Under the pieces are notes generated by a model. That model saw nothing but the letters and a program-made list of their open reading frames with translations. It searched no databases and had not been told where the DNA came from. The translations under genes were made by a program, and so were the position numbers. From Acidimicrobiia bacterium (GTDB lineage: Bacteria > Actinomycetota > Acidimicrobiia > Spongiisociales > ZC4RG35): a stretch of DNA of 64,000 nt. Positions 1-8,332 of this stretch are shown here, one piece after another (the stretch's first letter is position 1; each line of letters starts with the position of its first letter). Location: positions 1 to 64,000 of the forward strand of contig PKRG01000007.1 in assembly GCA_017577575.1 (NCBI GenBank), given 5' to 3'.

Positions 1-63
1 CACCAACACCGCCCCCGCAAGCCCCACCTCCCGCCGCAGCTCGCCGCCCGCGGGAGTGGACAT
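1..63 (-). CDS. Start of a probable amino-acid permease (5' fragment, runs off window)
   Basis: Only the first 21 codons are inside the window. The ATG overlaps the argH stop codon (TGATG), so this is the next gene of the arg operon. The visible peptide starts with a short polar stretch and continues into LRREVGLAGAVLV. That is how many APC-superfamily amino-acid permeases begin (LRRELGL.GA, followed by a glycine-rich first membrane helix). Assignment to that family is inference from 21 residues. The overlap with argH and the absence of a stop are seen directly. Confidence 0.4.
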   Translation of the reverse strand, partial: MSTPAGGELRREVGLAGAVLV

Positions 64-1430
64 CAGCGGTCGGCCGATCCTTCGATCGCCTGACGGATGG
101 CGGCGACCTGGGCCCTCACCGAGTCGGGCCCGCCTCCGCCAGGGCTCCGCCTCCGCCTCACCGAAACCTCCGGATCGGTCAGCTCCAGGTCCTCGGGACG
201 GAACCGCGCGTCCAGCGCCTCCAGGTCGGCGGGCGTGGCGTCGGAGAGCTGCCGACCGTCTGCCACGAGACGGGCGACGAGCCGGCCCACCAGCCGATGC
301 GCCTCCCGGAAAGGCACTCCCCGCTCGACGAGAGCCTCGGCGAGGTCGAGGGCGGTAGTGAAGCTCGACGGCGCCGGCGGGTGGAACTCGGCCGACCCGA
401 CCAGGGCGGTCAGCGCTTCGAGGGTGCCTCCGAGGGAATCGTCGAGGGCGAAGACGTGGACCTTGTCCTCCTGGAGATCCCGGTTGTAGGCGAGGGGCAG
501 GCCCTTCTGGAGGGCGAGCAGGGCGGTGAGCGCCCCGATGGCGCCGGCGGCGCGGCCGCGGGCCAGCTCGGCGATGTCCGGGTTCTTCTTGTGGGGAAGC
601 GCCGACGACCCGGTGGTCAAGGCGTCGGCGAAGGTCACCCAGCCGAACTCCGTGGTCGCCCACAGGATCAGCTCCTCGGCGAGGCGCGACAGGTCGACCA
701 TCGCCTGGGCACAGCAGAACCCGAACTCGGAGGCGAAGTCGCGGGCGGCGACCGCGTCGAGGGAGTTGTCGAAGTGGGAGTTCCATCCCAGCTCGTCGAC
801 GGTGACTGCCGGGTCGAGCGGCAGCGACGACCCGCCCGAGGCGGACGCCCCGAGCGGGGAGACGGCGATGCGGCGGCGGGCGTCCTCGAAGCGGTCGGCG
901 TTGCGGAGGGCCCACCAGGCGTGCGCCGCCAGGTGGTGTCCCAGGGAGATCGCCTGTGCCTGCTGGAGGTGCGTGTACGAGGGGACGACGTCGTCGGCGT
1001 GCCGTTCGGCCAGTTCGGCGAGGACCCCGGCCAGGGTGCGCAGCTGTGCGGCCCGCGCCACGCAGGCGTCCGCCAGGTACAGGCGCAGGTCGAGGGCGAT
1101 CTGGTCGTTGCGGGAGCGACCGGTGTGGAGCTTTCCCCCCACCGGGCCGACCAGCTCGACGAGGCGGCGTTCGACCGCCGAATGGACGTCCTCGTCGGAG
1201 TCCCGGAACTCGAAGGTCCCCTCGCTGGCTTCGGCGGCGATGCGGCGGAGTCCTTCGGTGAGGGTGGCCGACTCTGCCTCGTCGAGGATGCCCACGCGGG
1301 CGAGCATCGTCACGTGAGCCAGCGACCCCCTCACGTCCCACGGGAGGAGTCGCCGGTCCACGCCATCGACCGTGTACCGCCACAAGACCTCGTCGGGCGC
1401 CGACTCGAAGCGCCCACCCCACAACGTCAT
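63..1430 (-). CDS. argH: Argininosuccinate lyase
   Basis: It splits argininosuccinate into arginine and fumarate, the last step of arginine synthesis, in the cytoplasm. The protein is 455 residues, normal for the family, and starts MTLWGGRFESAPDE, the usual ArgH N-terminus. The signature SSALPHKKNPD (SSxMPxKKNxD in the fumarase/aspartase superfamily) is present. The reading frame is open further upstream, but family alignment places the start at the ATG at 1430. It is the third gene of argR-argG-argH, 49 bases after argG, so control by ArgR at the box near 3138 is expected. Its stop overlaps the start of the next gene. Confidence 0.97.
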   Translation of the reverse strand: MTLWGGRFESAPDEVLWRYTVDGVDRRLLPWDVRGSLAHVTMLARVGILDEAESATLTEGLRRIAAEASEGTFEFRDSDEDVHSAVERRLVELVGPVGGKLHTGRSRNDQIALDLRLYLADACVARAAQLRTLAGVLAELAERHADDVVPSYTHLQQAQAISLGHHLAAHAWWALRNADRFEDARRRIAVSPLGASASGGSSLPLDPAVTVDELGWNSHFDNSLDAVAARDFASEFGFCCAQAMVDLSRLAEELILWATTEFGWVTFADALTTGSSALPHKKNPDIAELARGRAAGAIGALTALLALQKGLPLAYNRDLQEDKVHVFALDDSLGGTLEALTALVGSAEFHPPAPSSFTTALDLAEALVERGVPFREAHRLVGRLVARLVADGRQLSDATPADLEALDARFRPEDLELTDPEVSVRRRRSPGGGGPDSVRAQVAAIRQAIEGSADR

Positions 1431-1479
1431 CGTGGCTCGGACTTCCGACTCCCGGCTCTTGGCTTCCTGCGCAGGAGGC

Positions 1480-2682
1480 TCATTCTCCCTCGCCCAGCAG
1501 CTCTTCGCCGAGCTTGCGGAGCCGTAGCGCGTTGAGCCGGATGAACCCGGTGGCGTCCGCCTGGTCGTACACGTCGTCCTCTTCGAAGGTGGCGGTGGCG
1601 TGGTCGTAGAGGTCGTAGTTCTCGGATCGCCGCCCTTCGATCCACACCCCGCCCTTGTACAGCTTGAGCCGGGCCTCGCCGTTGACACGACGCTGGATCT
1701 CGTCCATGAACGCCTGCAGGGCGCGACGTTCCGGGGAGAACCAGAAGCCGTTGTAGACCATCTCGGCGTAGCGTGGGATCAGTTCGTCGCGGAGGTGCAT
1801 CACCTCGCGGTCGAGAGTGATCTGTTCCACGGCGCGGTGGGCGTGGTAGAGCAGGGTCCCGCCTGGGGTCTCGTACACCCCGCGGCTCTTGATGCCGACG
1901 AATCGGTTCTCGACGATGTCGATGCGGCCGACGCCGTGGCGCCCGGCGATCTCGTTGGCCCGAGCAAGGAGCTCGTGCGGTTCGAGCTTCTCGTCGTTGA
2001 TGGCGATGGGGTTGCCGTTCTCGAAGGTGACGGTGACCCATTCCGGCTCGTCGGGCGCGTCCTCGGGGTCGACCGTCATCCGGAACATGCCCTTGGGAGG
2101 AGCCGCCCACGGGTCTTCGAGGATCCCTCCCTCGTACGAGACGTGGAGCAGGTTGGCGTCCATCGAGTAGGGCTTCTCCTGGGTCACCGGGACGGGGATG
2201 CCCCGGGCCTCGGCGTAAGCGACGCAGTCGGCCCGGCCCTTGAGGTCCCATTCGCGCCACGGGGCGATGACCTTGATGTTCGGGTCGATGGCGTATGCCG
2301 AGAGCTCGAAGCGGACCTGGTCGTTGCCCTTTCCGGTGGCGCCGTGGGCGATGGCATCGGCCCCGGACGCCTTGGCGACCCGCATCAGCCCCCGGGTGAT
2401 GATCGGCCGAGCGAGGGAAGTGCCGAGCAGGTAGTAGCCCTCGTAGATGGCCGACGCCCGCAGGGCGGGAAAGACCGCATCGGCGACGAACTCGGGCGTG
2501 AGGTCCTCCACGACCGCATCCACCGCCCCGGTGGCGAGCGCCTTCTCCTTCGCCTCCGCCACCTCGTCGCCTTGGCCCACGTCGGCGGTGTAGGCGATGA
2601 CATCGGCGTCGTAGGTCTCGCGCAGCCACGCCAGGATCACCGACGTGTCGAGGCCGCCCGAGTAGGCGAGAACGATCTTCAT
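1480..2682 (-). CDS. argG: Argininosuccinate synthase
   Basis: It joins citrulline and aspartate using ATP to make argininosuccinate. The 400-residue protein opens with MKIVLAYSGGLDTSV, the PP-loop (SGGxDS/T) of the N-type ATP pyrophosphatases. The later blocks GATGKGNDQVRFE and the segment around YSMDANLLH are typical of ArgG. Its ATG overlaps the argR stop by four bases (ATGA), which fixes the start and implies translational coupling with argR. Length is normal and nothing looks disrupted. Confidence 0.97.
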   Translation of the reverse strand: MKIVLAYSGGLDTSVILAWLRETYDADVIAYTADVGQGDEVAEAKEKALATGAVDAVVEDLTPEFVADAVFPALRASAIYEGYYLLGTSLARPIITRGLMRVAKASGADAIAHGATGKGNDQVRFELSAYAIDPNIKVIAPWREWDLKGRADCVAYAEARGIPVPVTQEKPYSMDANLLHVSYEGGILEDPWAAPPKGMFRMTVDPEDAPDEPEWVTVTFENGNPIAINDEKLEPHELLARANEIAGRHGVGRIDIVENRFVGIKSRGVYETPGGTLLYHAHRAVEQITLDREVMHLRDELIPRYAEMVYNGFWFSPERRALQAFMDEIQRRVNGEARLKLYKGGVWIEGRRSENYDLYDHATATFEEDDVYDQADATGFIRLNALRLRKLGEELLGEGE

Positions 2683-3128
2683 GTGTTGGCTCCTAGGTTC
2701 TGGAGGCGGTCGGCGAACTCCTTGCCGCTGCCGTGCTCGCTGACCACCACTATGACCGTGTCGTCGCCGGCCACACAGCCGGCCATGTCGCTGTAGCCCA
2801 CCTTGTCCAGGGCGGCCGCCACCACCTGGGCCGCCCCCGGCGGAGTCTTCAACACGACCAGGTTGTGGGACGGCTCCACCGAGGTGACGAATGCGTCGAC
2901 TATCCCGGCGAGCTCGAGCTCGGCACCGTCGTGCTCCGGTTGGTTGGCGATGACGTACCGGTCCCCCTCCTTGGTGGCGCCGATGCTGGCGAGATCCCGG
3001 GAGACCGTGGCCTGGGTCACCTTGAACCCCTTCTCGGCGAGCAGGGCGACGATGTCGTTCTGGGATCGGATCTCGTGTTCGGCCAGCAGTGACCGGATGA
3101 TCCGCCGGCGGGCGGGCGATGTGGACAT
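2679..3128 (-). CDS. argR: Arginine repressor ArgR
   Basis: This is the arginine-sensing repressor of the arg genes. The 149-residue protein has the N-terminal winged-helix DNA-binding domain (about residues 7-72, with QATVSRDLASIGATK, the ArgR recognition helix region). The C-terminal half (about 80-149) is the arginine-binding hexamerisation domain, with the GDDTVIVVV and GxA segments of the family. It is first in the argR-argG-argH unit. A 16-base palindrome lies only 9 bases upstream of its ATG, so it probably represses its own transcription. There is no Shine-Dalgarno sequence in front of the ATG, and the -10 box ends 6 bases before it, which suggests a leaderless mRNA. Confidence 0.95.
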   Translation of the reverse strand: MSTSPARRRIIRSLLAEHEIRSQNDIVALLAEKGFKVTQATVSRDLASIGATKEGDRYVIANQPEHDGAELELAGIVDAFVTSVEPSHNLVVLKTPPGAAQVVAAALDKVGYSDMAGCVAGDDTVIVVVSEHGSGKEFADRLQNLGANT

Positions 3129-3134
3129 GGCTAG

Positions 3135-3153
3135 ATCATACGCATATGCGTAT
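3135..3153 (-). promoter_or_regulatory. ARG box and leaderless promoter of argR-argG-argH
   Basis: ATACGCATATGCGTAT (3138-3153) is a perfect 16-base palindrome. On the minus strand a -10 element TATGAT (3135-3140) overlaps its edge and ends 6 bases before the argR ATG. The same palindrome with one mismatch stands in the same place before argC (9356-9371). Repetition at both arg promoters and nowhere else noticed in the window makes it the ArgR operator. No clear -35 box was found. Confidence 0.85.
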
Positions 3154-3161
3154 ACGGGCAG

Positions 3162-5102
3162 CTAATCGGCCCACTCGACGATCCGCACCGCATCGGGGCC
3201 GTCGACGAGGGCGAAGAGCATCCCGTCCAGTGGGACGAGCACGGAGGGCCCGTCGATGCCGACGGTGGCGCCCATGGGCACTGGCTCCCATCCGCCCCGT
3301 TCGCCTCCCACCCACGCCCGGCCGCCTGCCTTCGCCACCAGCCGGGCGCCGTCGCGGGCGACCATCTCCACGTCGCCGCGGGGCGGTCGGACCCGCTCGT
3401 TTCGGTCCAGCAACAGCAGCGCCCCGTCTGTCGTCCACACCGCCGGCACGAACGAGAAGTCGAGCATGACCTGTCCGTGGGTCAGGGGCTCCCAGGTGGA
3501 TCCGTCCGAGCTGACGACCACTTGCTCGGCTCCCCGGGCCCGGGCGGCGGTGGCGACGAAACCGTCGGCGGTGGCGACCATTCCCCACAGCGGGGTGGTG
3601 GGGGCCGGCTCTTCGGTCTGTTCCCACGTCCGGCCGTGGTCGGTCGATTCCGCCACCGTCCACAAGACGTAGTTGGGGTCGACACCCACCGCCACGGTGC
3701 GGCCTCCGACATGGGCCACGGCTTGGACCCCGCCGTCCGGGATCGGATCCCCACGGCGCTCCCACGTCACGCCGTCGGACGTCCAGTGCATGCCCGGGTA
3801 GGCGACCCATTCGTCTTCGACCTGTCGGATGCCGAGGGGAGGCTCGTCCCAGGGCGGGTCCACCGCGAGCACCACCTCGCCGTCGAACAGCCACCACCCC
3901 GACTCGGTGCCGACCAGCCATCGTCCGGCCACCTGCCAAGCCCCGAGAACCCGCCCGGCGCCCAGATCGACCACCTCCCGCCAACGGGGCCCATCGGCTG
4001 CCGGCACCTGCGCTTCGGGTGATGCGGCGTCCAGCACCCAGATCGTCGGCTGCCACGATCCCCGGGCGTGTCCCACCGCGACTCCGCCGGACACGGCCTC
4101 CACCCACCCTTCGATCTCGAGAGGGCGCCACTCACCGGCGTCTTCGACCCACAGCTGCCCGTCCTTGGCGCCCCCGGTCTCGTCGCCGACCAGACCGAGC
4201 GGACGCGGATCGGGGACGTCCGTGACGCGCTCCCACGTCTGCCCGTCGCGCAGCACCCATCGCGTAGGGGTGCTGTCGCCGGTCAGGTCGACGACGGTGA
4301 TCGCGCGTCGACCGGGGTCTATGTGTTCGACCACCCAGCCGTAGGTCATCTCGTCGGTGGGGATCTCTTCCCAATCCTCCAGATCTGCGCTGCGCCACAC
4401 GGCCGGCTTGCCGACGGCGTACCCGCCGATGAGCCACTCGGATCCGACGTATGCGGCCGTGAGCACGCGCATCTCCTCCGGTACCCGCAGCTCGCTCCAT
4501 TCGGCGCCGTCGTCGGAGCCGTAGAGGATGGAATCGCCGGTGGCGGCATGCGGTCGGTCGGTCCCCCGCCACCCCCACGCCAGCACCTGTCCGCCGCCGG
4601 CCGCCACCCCGACGAGCTCCGAAGGCTCGTGCGGGGCCTCGAGGACCTGACGCCACGCCCCCTCGTCCCGGAACCAGACCGCGGCGCGGTTGATCCCGTC
4701 GGCGGGCCGCACGAAGCCGACCGCCACCGGCCCGTGCGGAGTGTCGCTCGCGTCCGCCATGTGACCCCAGTCGAGGGGATCGGAGAGGTCCCACGTCCAG
4801 GTCTCCCGGTCGGCTGACAGCCACACCTGCGGGCCGGTGCCGACGGCCAAATAGGAGCCGTCTCCCAGCACGGTGACGTCGGCCAGCACCCCTTCGGCGG
4901 GGAGCTCGAGGCGGCGCCATCGGTCCTCGGCGGTCACCACCTCGGGGAGACCGACCGTGGTGGGCGGCGTCCCGGGGCCTCCGCCGGGGACGAGGGCGAC
5001 GCCGACCACCACCGCTGCCGCCAGCACCCCTATCCAGGTTGGGCTCCGCCTCGGTGGTGCCGGATCCGACGCCACGTCGTCGACGACCACGTTTCCCGCC
5101 AT
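3162..5102 (-). CDS. Membrane-anchored Asp-box (BNR-like) repeat protein, function unknown
   Basis: The 646-residue protein has a short polar N-terminus, one hydrophobic helix (about residues 22-39, WIGVLAAAVVVGVALV) and a long extracytoplasmic part. That part contains repeated Asp-box motifs (SADRETW, GSDDGAEW, RSADLEDW, TSDGVTW, STDHGRTW, SSDGSTW; consensus SxDxGxTW), the beta-hairpin turns of sialidase-like beta-propellers. Such repeats fold as propellers in glycosidases but also in many non-enzymatic proteins. No sialidase arginine triad or catalytic pair could be identified. It lies between argD and argR on the same strand, 34 bases after... upstream of argD's stop side and 33 bases before argR. 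No link to arginine synthesis is evident, and it looks like an insertion into the arg cluster. Confidence 0.75.
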   Translation of the reverse strand: MAGNVVVDDVASDPAPPRRSPTWIGVLAAAVVVGVALVPGGGPGTPPTTVGLPEVVTAEDRWRRLELPAEGVLADVTVLGDGSYLAVGTGPQVWLSADRETWTWDLSDPLDWGHMADASDTPHGPVAVGFVRPADGINRAAVWFRDEGAWRQVLEAPHEPSELVGVAAGGGQVLAWGWRGTDRPHAATGDSILYGSDDGAEWSELRVPEEMRVLTAAYVGSEWLIGGYAVGKPAVWRSADLEDWEEIPTDEMTYGWVVEHIDPGRRAITVVDLTGDSTPTRWVLRDGQTWERVTDVPDPRPLGLVGDETGGAKDGQLWVEDAGEWRPLEIEGWVEAVSGGVAVGHARGSWQPTIWVLDAASPEAQVPAADGPRWREVVDLGAGRVLGAWQVAGRWLVGTESGWWLFDGEVVLAVDPPWDEPPLGIRQVEDEWVAYPGMHWTSDGVTWERRGDPIPDGGVQAVAHVGGRTVAVGVDPNYVLWTVAESTDHGRTWEQTEEPAPTTPLWGMVATADGFVATAARARGAEQVVVSSDGSTWEPLTHGQVMLDFSFVPAVWTTDGALLLLDRNERVRPPRGDVEMVARDGARLVAKAGGRAWVGGERGGWEPVPMGATVGIDGPSVLVPLDGMLFALVDGPDAVRIVEWAD

Positions 5103-5136
5103 GGGAAACCCAAGCTACCCGTCGAGACCGGGCTGC

Positions 5137-6309
5137 TCAGGCCAGAGTGGAGGCGAATCTCTCCAGGGCCTCGTCGACTTCGGCGGCGGAGACGCTCAGC
5201 GGCGGGGCGAAGCGGATGGCGTCGGGGCGCACCGGGTTCACCACCAACCGCCCCTCGAGCAGGGCGCGGCGGGCGACGTCTCCGGCGATCTCGCCGTCGA
5301 GCTGGGCGGCGACGAGCAGTCCCCGCCCCCTGACGTCCTTCACGCCCGGCAGGTCGGCCAGGCCGGCCATCAGCTGCTCGGAGCGCTCCTTGCAGTTGGC
5401 GAGCAGGTCGCGGCTCTCGATCTCGTCGATCACCGCCAGGGCGGCGGCGCAGACGACCGGCCCGCCGCCGAAGGTGGTGGCGTGGTCGCCGGGCTCGAAC
5501 GCCGACGCCACTTCCTCTCTCGCCATGCAGGCCCCGATCGGCAGCCCGTTTGCCAGGGCTTTGGCGGTGGTGGCGATGTCGGGAGAGAACCCCAGCTGCT
5601 GCCACGAGAACCAGGTGCCGGTGCGGCCCATCCCGGCCTGCACGTCGTCGACGACCAGCAATGCTCCCCGCTCGTCACACAGCCGCCGCAACGCCACCAG
5701 ATAGTCGGGTTCCAGCGGGCGGACTCCGCCTTCGCCCTGGGTGGTCTCCACCATCACCGCGGCGACGGTGTCGTCGACGACCTCCTCCATCGCCCCGATG
5801 TCCCCGGGCGGGACCTGGACGAAGCCGGGCGGGAGCGGCTGAAAGGTGGCCTGCTTGGCGGGCTGGCCGGTGGCGGCCAGCGTGGCCAGCGTCCGGCCGT
5901 GGAACGAATCGTCGAGGCTCACGATCCGGTAGCGGTCGGGCCCGCCGGTCTTCTGGCCGTGGCGCCGGGCCAGCTTGATCGCCGCCTCGTTAGCGGTGGC
6001 CCCGTCGTTGCAGAAGAACACGCGGTCCAGGCCCGAGCGTTGCACCAGCGCCTCCGCCAGCTCCACCATCGGCTCGGTGTAGTACAGGTTCGAGACGTGG
6101 ACGAGCCGCTCCATCTGGGCAGCGACGGCGGCGGCGACCGATGGGTTGGCATGGCCCACCGAGGTCACCGCCAGCCCGGTCAGGAAGTCCAGGTACCTGT
6201 TCCCATCGGAGTCGACGAGCCACGACCCCTCCCCTGCCACGAAGGTCACCGGGGCGCGGGCATAGGTCCGCATGATCACCCGCGCCTCCCGCTCGAACAG
6301 GCTCGTCAT
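5137..6309 (-). CDS. argD: Acetylornithine aminotransferase
   Basis: A PLP-dependent class III aminotransferase that converts N-acetylglutamate semialdehyde to N-acetylornithine. It has 390 residues. The PLP lysine is K250 in TTAKALANG, and the PLP-ring aspartate lies in VVDDVQAGMGRTG. Two usually conserved positions differ from the common family pattern: NDGATANEAAIK instead of NSGAEANEAAIK, and DDVQ instead of DEVQ. Neither touches the catalytic lysine. The start overlaps the argB stop (ATGA at 6306-6309). It is the last gene of argC-argJ-argB-argD. A role in lysine synthesis (succinyl-diaminopimelate) is possible because family members are often bifunctional. Confidence 0.94.
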   Translation of the reverse strand: MTSLFEREARVIMRTYARAPVTFVAGEGSWLVDSDGNRYLDFLTGLAVTSVGHANPSVAAAVAAQMERLVHVSNLYYTEPMVELAEALVQRSGLDRVFFCNDGATANEAAIKLARRHGQKTGGPDRYRIVSLDDSFHGRTLATLAATGQPAKQATFQPLPPGFVQVPPGDIGAMEEVVDDTVAAVMVETTQGEGGVRPLEPDYLVALRRLCDERGALLVVDDVQAGMGRTGTWFSWQQLGFSPDIATTAKALANGLPIGACMAREEVASAFEPGDHATTFGGGPVVCAAALAVIDEIESRDLLANCKERSEQLMAGLADLPGVKDVRGRGLLVAAQLDGEIAGDVARRALLEGRLVVNPVRPDAIRFAPPLSVSAAEVDEALERFASTLA

Positions 6310-7190
6310 GGCGTCACCATCGTCCCGATCCCCTCCGAGGTGAAGATCTCGAGGAGGAGGGCGTGCTGGACGCGTCCGTCGAGGATGTGCGCCTGGGAGA
6401 CGCCGCCCTCGAGGGCGTCGGCGACGGAACGGAGCTTGGGCAGCATCCCGCCGTCCATCCGCTCGAGCAGCCGGCGCAGGTCGGAGAGGTCCATCTTCGA
6501 GATGAGGCTGGAGGGGTCGTCGACGTTCTCGTACACCCCCTCCACGTCCGTGAGGTACACGAGTTTCTGCGCCTGCAGGGCCTTGGCCAGGACCCCGGCG
6601 GCGGTGTCGGCGTTGACGTTGTAGACGTGGCCGTCCTCACCCCGGGCGATGGAGGCGACGACCGGGATCAGGCCCTGGTCGAGCATGCCCTCGATCAGGC
6701 CGGTGTTGACGGTCGTGATCTCCCCGACGTATCCGAGTCTCTCGTCGCGGGGCACTGCCCGGAACAGGTCGGCGTCGAGGCCGTTGACCCCGATCGCGGC
6801 GGCGCCGTGACCGTTGAGGAACCGGACGATCTCGGGGTTGATCACCCCGACCAGCGTCTTCTGGACGACTCCGATCGTGGCTTCGTCGGTGACGCGCAGC
6901 CCATCGACCCAGCGGGGCTCGATACCTTCGGCTGCCATGGCGGCACTGATCTGGGGGCCGCCGCCGTGCACGACGACCGGTCGGATGCCGACCATCGACA
7001 GCAGCGTCACGTCGCCGGCGAAGCTCTCCCGCAGCCGGGGGTCTTCCATCGCCGACCCGCCGTACTTGATGACGACGATCGTGCCCCGGAACTGCTTGAT
7101 GTACGGCAGCGCCTCTAGGAGGATGCGCGCCCGGCCCATGGAGTTGGCGATACGGGTCTTCTGGATATCGGGCTTGCTGTGACCGATCAC
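6306..7190 (-). CDS. argB: N-acetylglutamate kinase
   Basis: It phosphorylates N-acetylglutamate in the second step of the acetylated arginine pathway. The 294-residue protein has the amino-acid-kinase fold markers IKYGGSAM (residues about 41-48), VVHGGGPQI and NVNADTAAG. The N-terminal extension before IKYGGSAM (about 40 residues) resembles that of arginine-inhibited hexameric enzymes, so feedback inhibition by arginine is plausible. The ATG at 7190 overlaps the argJ stop (ATGA), which supports this start over the internal Met in NSMGRAR. Confidence 0.96.
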   Translation of the reverse strand: MIGHSKPDIQKTRIANSMGRARILLEALPYIKQFRGTIVVIKYGGSAMEDPRLRESFAGDVTLLSMVGIRPVVVHGGGPQISAAMAAEGIEPRWVDGLRVTDEATIGVVQKTLVGVINPEIVRFLNGHGAAAIGVNGLDADLFRAVPRDERLGYVGEITTVNTGLIEGMLDQGLIPVVASIARGEDGHVYNVNADTAAGVLAKALQAQKLVYLTDVEGVYENVDDPSSLISKMDLSDLRRLLERMDGGMLPKLRSVADALEGGVSQAHILDGRVQHALLLEIFTSEGIGTMVTP

Positions 7191-8332
7191 GACCGCTCCC
7201 CGTTGAACACGACGTAATCGGGCGTGAGGTCCGTGGTGAGGAGCTCACAGCGGCCCGGACCATCACCCACGCGGATCGACACGGTGAAATCGTCCTCCAG
7301 CTTCTCAGACACCAGATCGGGATCTGCTCCGGCATCGACCCCGCCTTCTGCCACCACCACTCCGGCGTAGGCGATCGTGACCGCGCTCGGGTCGAGCGGG
7401 AGCCTGGTAGCGCCCATCGCCGCCAGGAGGCGGCCCCAGTTGGGGTCGGCGCCGTAGAACGAGGACCTGACGAGCGCCGAGTCGGCGATGGCACGGGCCA
7501 GAGCCAGAGCCGTCTCGTCGTCGCTCGCCCCGCTCAGCTCGATGGTGACGACCCGGCTGGCGCCTTCGGCGTCTTCGGCCATCTGCCGGGCTAGGTCCCG
7601 GCACACCTTCTCCAGCACGGTCCCGAAGGCTTCCTCGTCGGGTCGGATCCCGCTCATCCCCGACGCGAGCAGGACCACGGTGTCGTTGGTCGACTCGCAG
7701 CCGTCGATGTCCAGGGCGTTGAACGAGCGGTCCACCGCCCGCCGCAAGGCCCGTCCCAGCGTGGCCGAGTCGAGGCGGGCATCCGTGGTGATCACCGCCA
7801 GCATGGTGGCCATGTCGGGGCGGATCATTCCCGCCCCCTTCGCCATCCCGCCGACGACGTATCCCTGGCCGCGGGCGACCGCTTCCTTGGGGCGGCTGTC
7901 CGTGGTCATGATCGCCCGCGCCGCGTCGGCGGCGCCTTCGCGGCTCATCTTCAGGCGCGACAGCCCCTCCGCCACCCGGTCGGTGGGAAGCCGCGTGCCG
8001 ATCGGCCCCGTCGAGCAGACCACCACCTCAGTCGGATCGCATCCCAGGTGGTCGGCGACCAACTCGGCCACCCGCTCCGCCGCCGCCATCCCCTCGGCAC
8101 CGGTGGCGGCGTTGGCGCATCCCGACGTGAGCACCACCGCCCGGGCGGTCCCGTCGGCGATGTGACGGCGGGAGAGCTGGACCGGTGCGGCGGCGGCGGT
8201 GTTGGAGGTGAACACGGCCGCGGCCGGCACGGAGTGGCCGGCGTCGACCAGCGCCAGATCGAGTGAGCCGTCCGCTTTGATGCCGGCGGCGGCTCCGCCG
8301 GCCACGAACCCCTGGGCGGCGGTGACGCTCAC
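7187..8332 (-). CDS. argJ: Bifunctional ornithine acetyltransferase / N-acetylglutamate synthase
   Basis: It moves the acetyl group from acetylornithine to glutamate, which recycles acetyl and makes a separate ArgE unnecessary. It belongs to the N-terminal-nucleophile hydrolase family. The self-cleavage site is visible at A175-T176 in RPDMATMLAV, so the precursor is expected to split into alpha and beta chains with T176 as nucleophile. The start is the GTG at 8332, which overlaps the argC stop (GTGA) and gives 381 residues beginning with the conserved early block FVAGGAAAGIK. The frame is open upstream of this GTG, but that part lies inside argC. Whether it also makes acetylglutamate from acetyl-CoA cannot be told from sequence. 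Confidence 0.95.
   Translation of the reverse strand: MSVTAAQGFVAGGAAAGIKADGSLDLALVDAGHSVPAAAVFTSNTAAAAPVQLSRRHIADGTARAVVLTSGCANAATGAEGMAAAERVAELVADHLGCDPTEVVVCSTGPIGTRLPTDRVAEGLSRLKMSREGAADAARAIMTTDSRPKEAVARGQGYVVGGMAKGAGMIRPDMATMLAVITTDARLDSATLGRALRRAVDRSFNALDIDGCESTNDTVVLLASGMSGIRPDEEAFGTVLEKVCRDLARQMAEDAEGASRVVTIELSGASDDETALALARAIADSALVRSSFYGADPNWGRLLAAMGATRLPLDPSAVTIAYAGVVVAEGGVDAGADPDLVSEKLEDDFTVSIRVGDGPGRCELLTTDLTPDYVVFNGERS

Noticed and set aside
1431..1688. Longer argininosuccinate lyase with 86 extra N-terminal residues
   Set aside because: The extra part overlaps argG in another frame and has no ArgH similarity; MTLWGGRF at 1430 is the family N-terminus.
3162..5102. Sialidase (neuraminidase) function for the Asp-box protein
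   Set aside because: Asp boxes alone occur in many non-enzymatic propellers; no arginine triad or catalytic Tyr/Glu pair could be placed.
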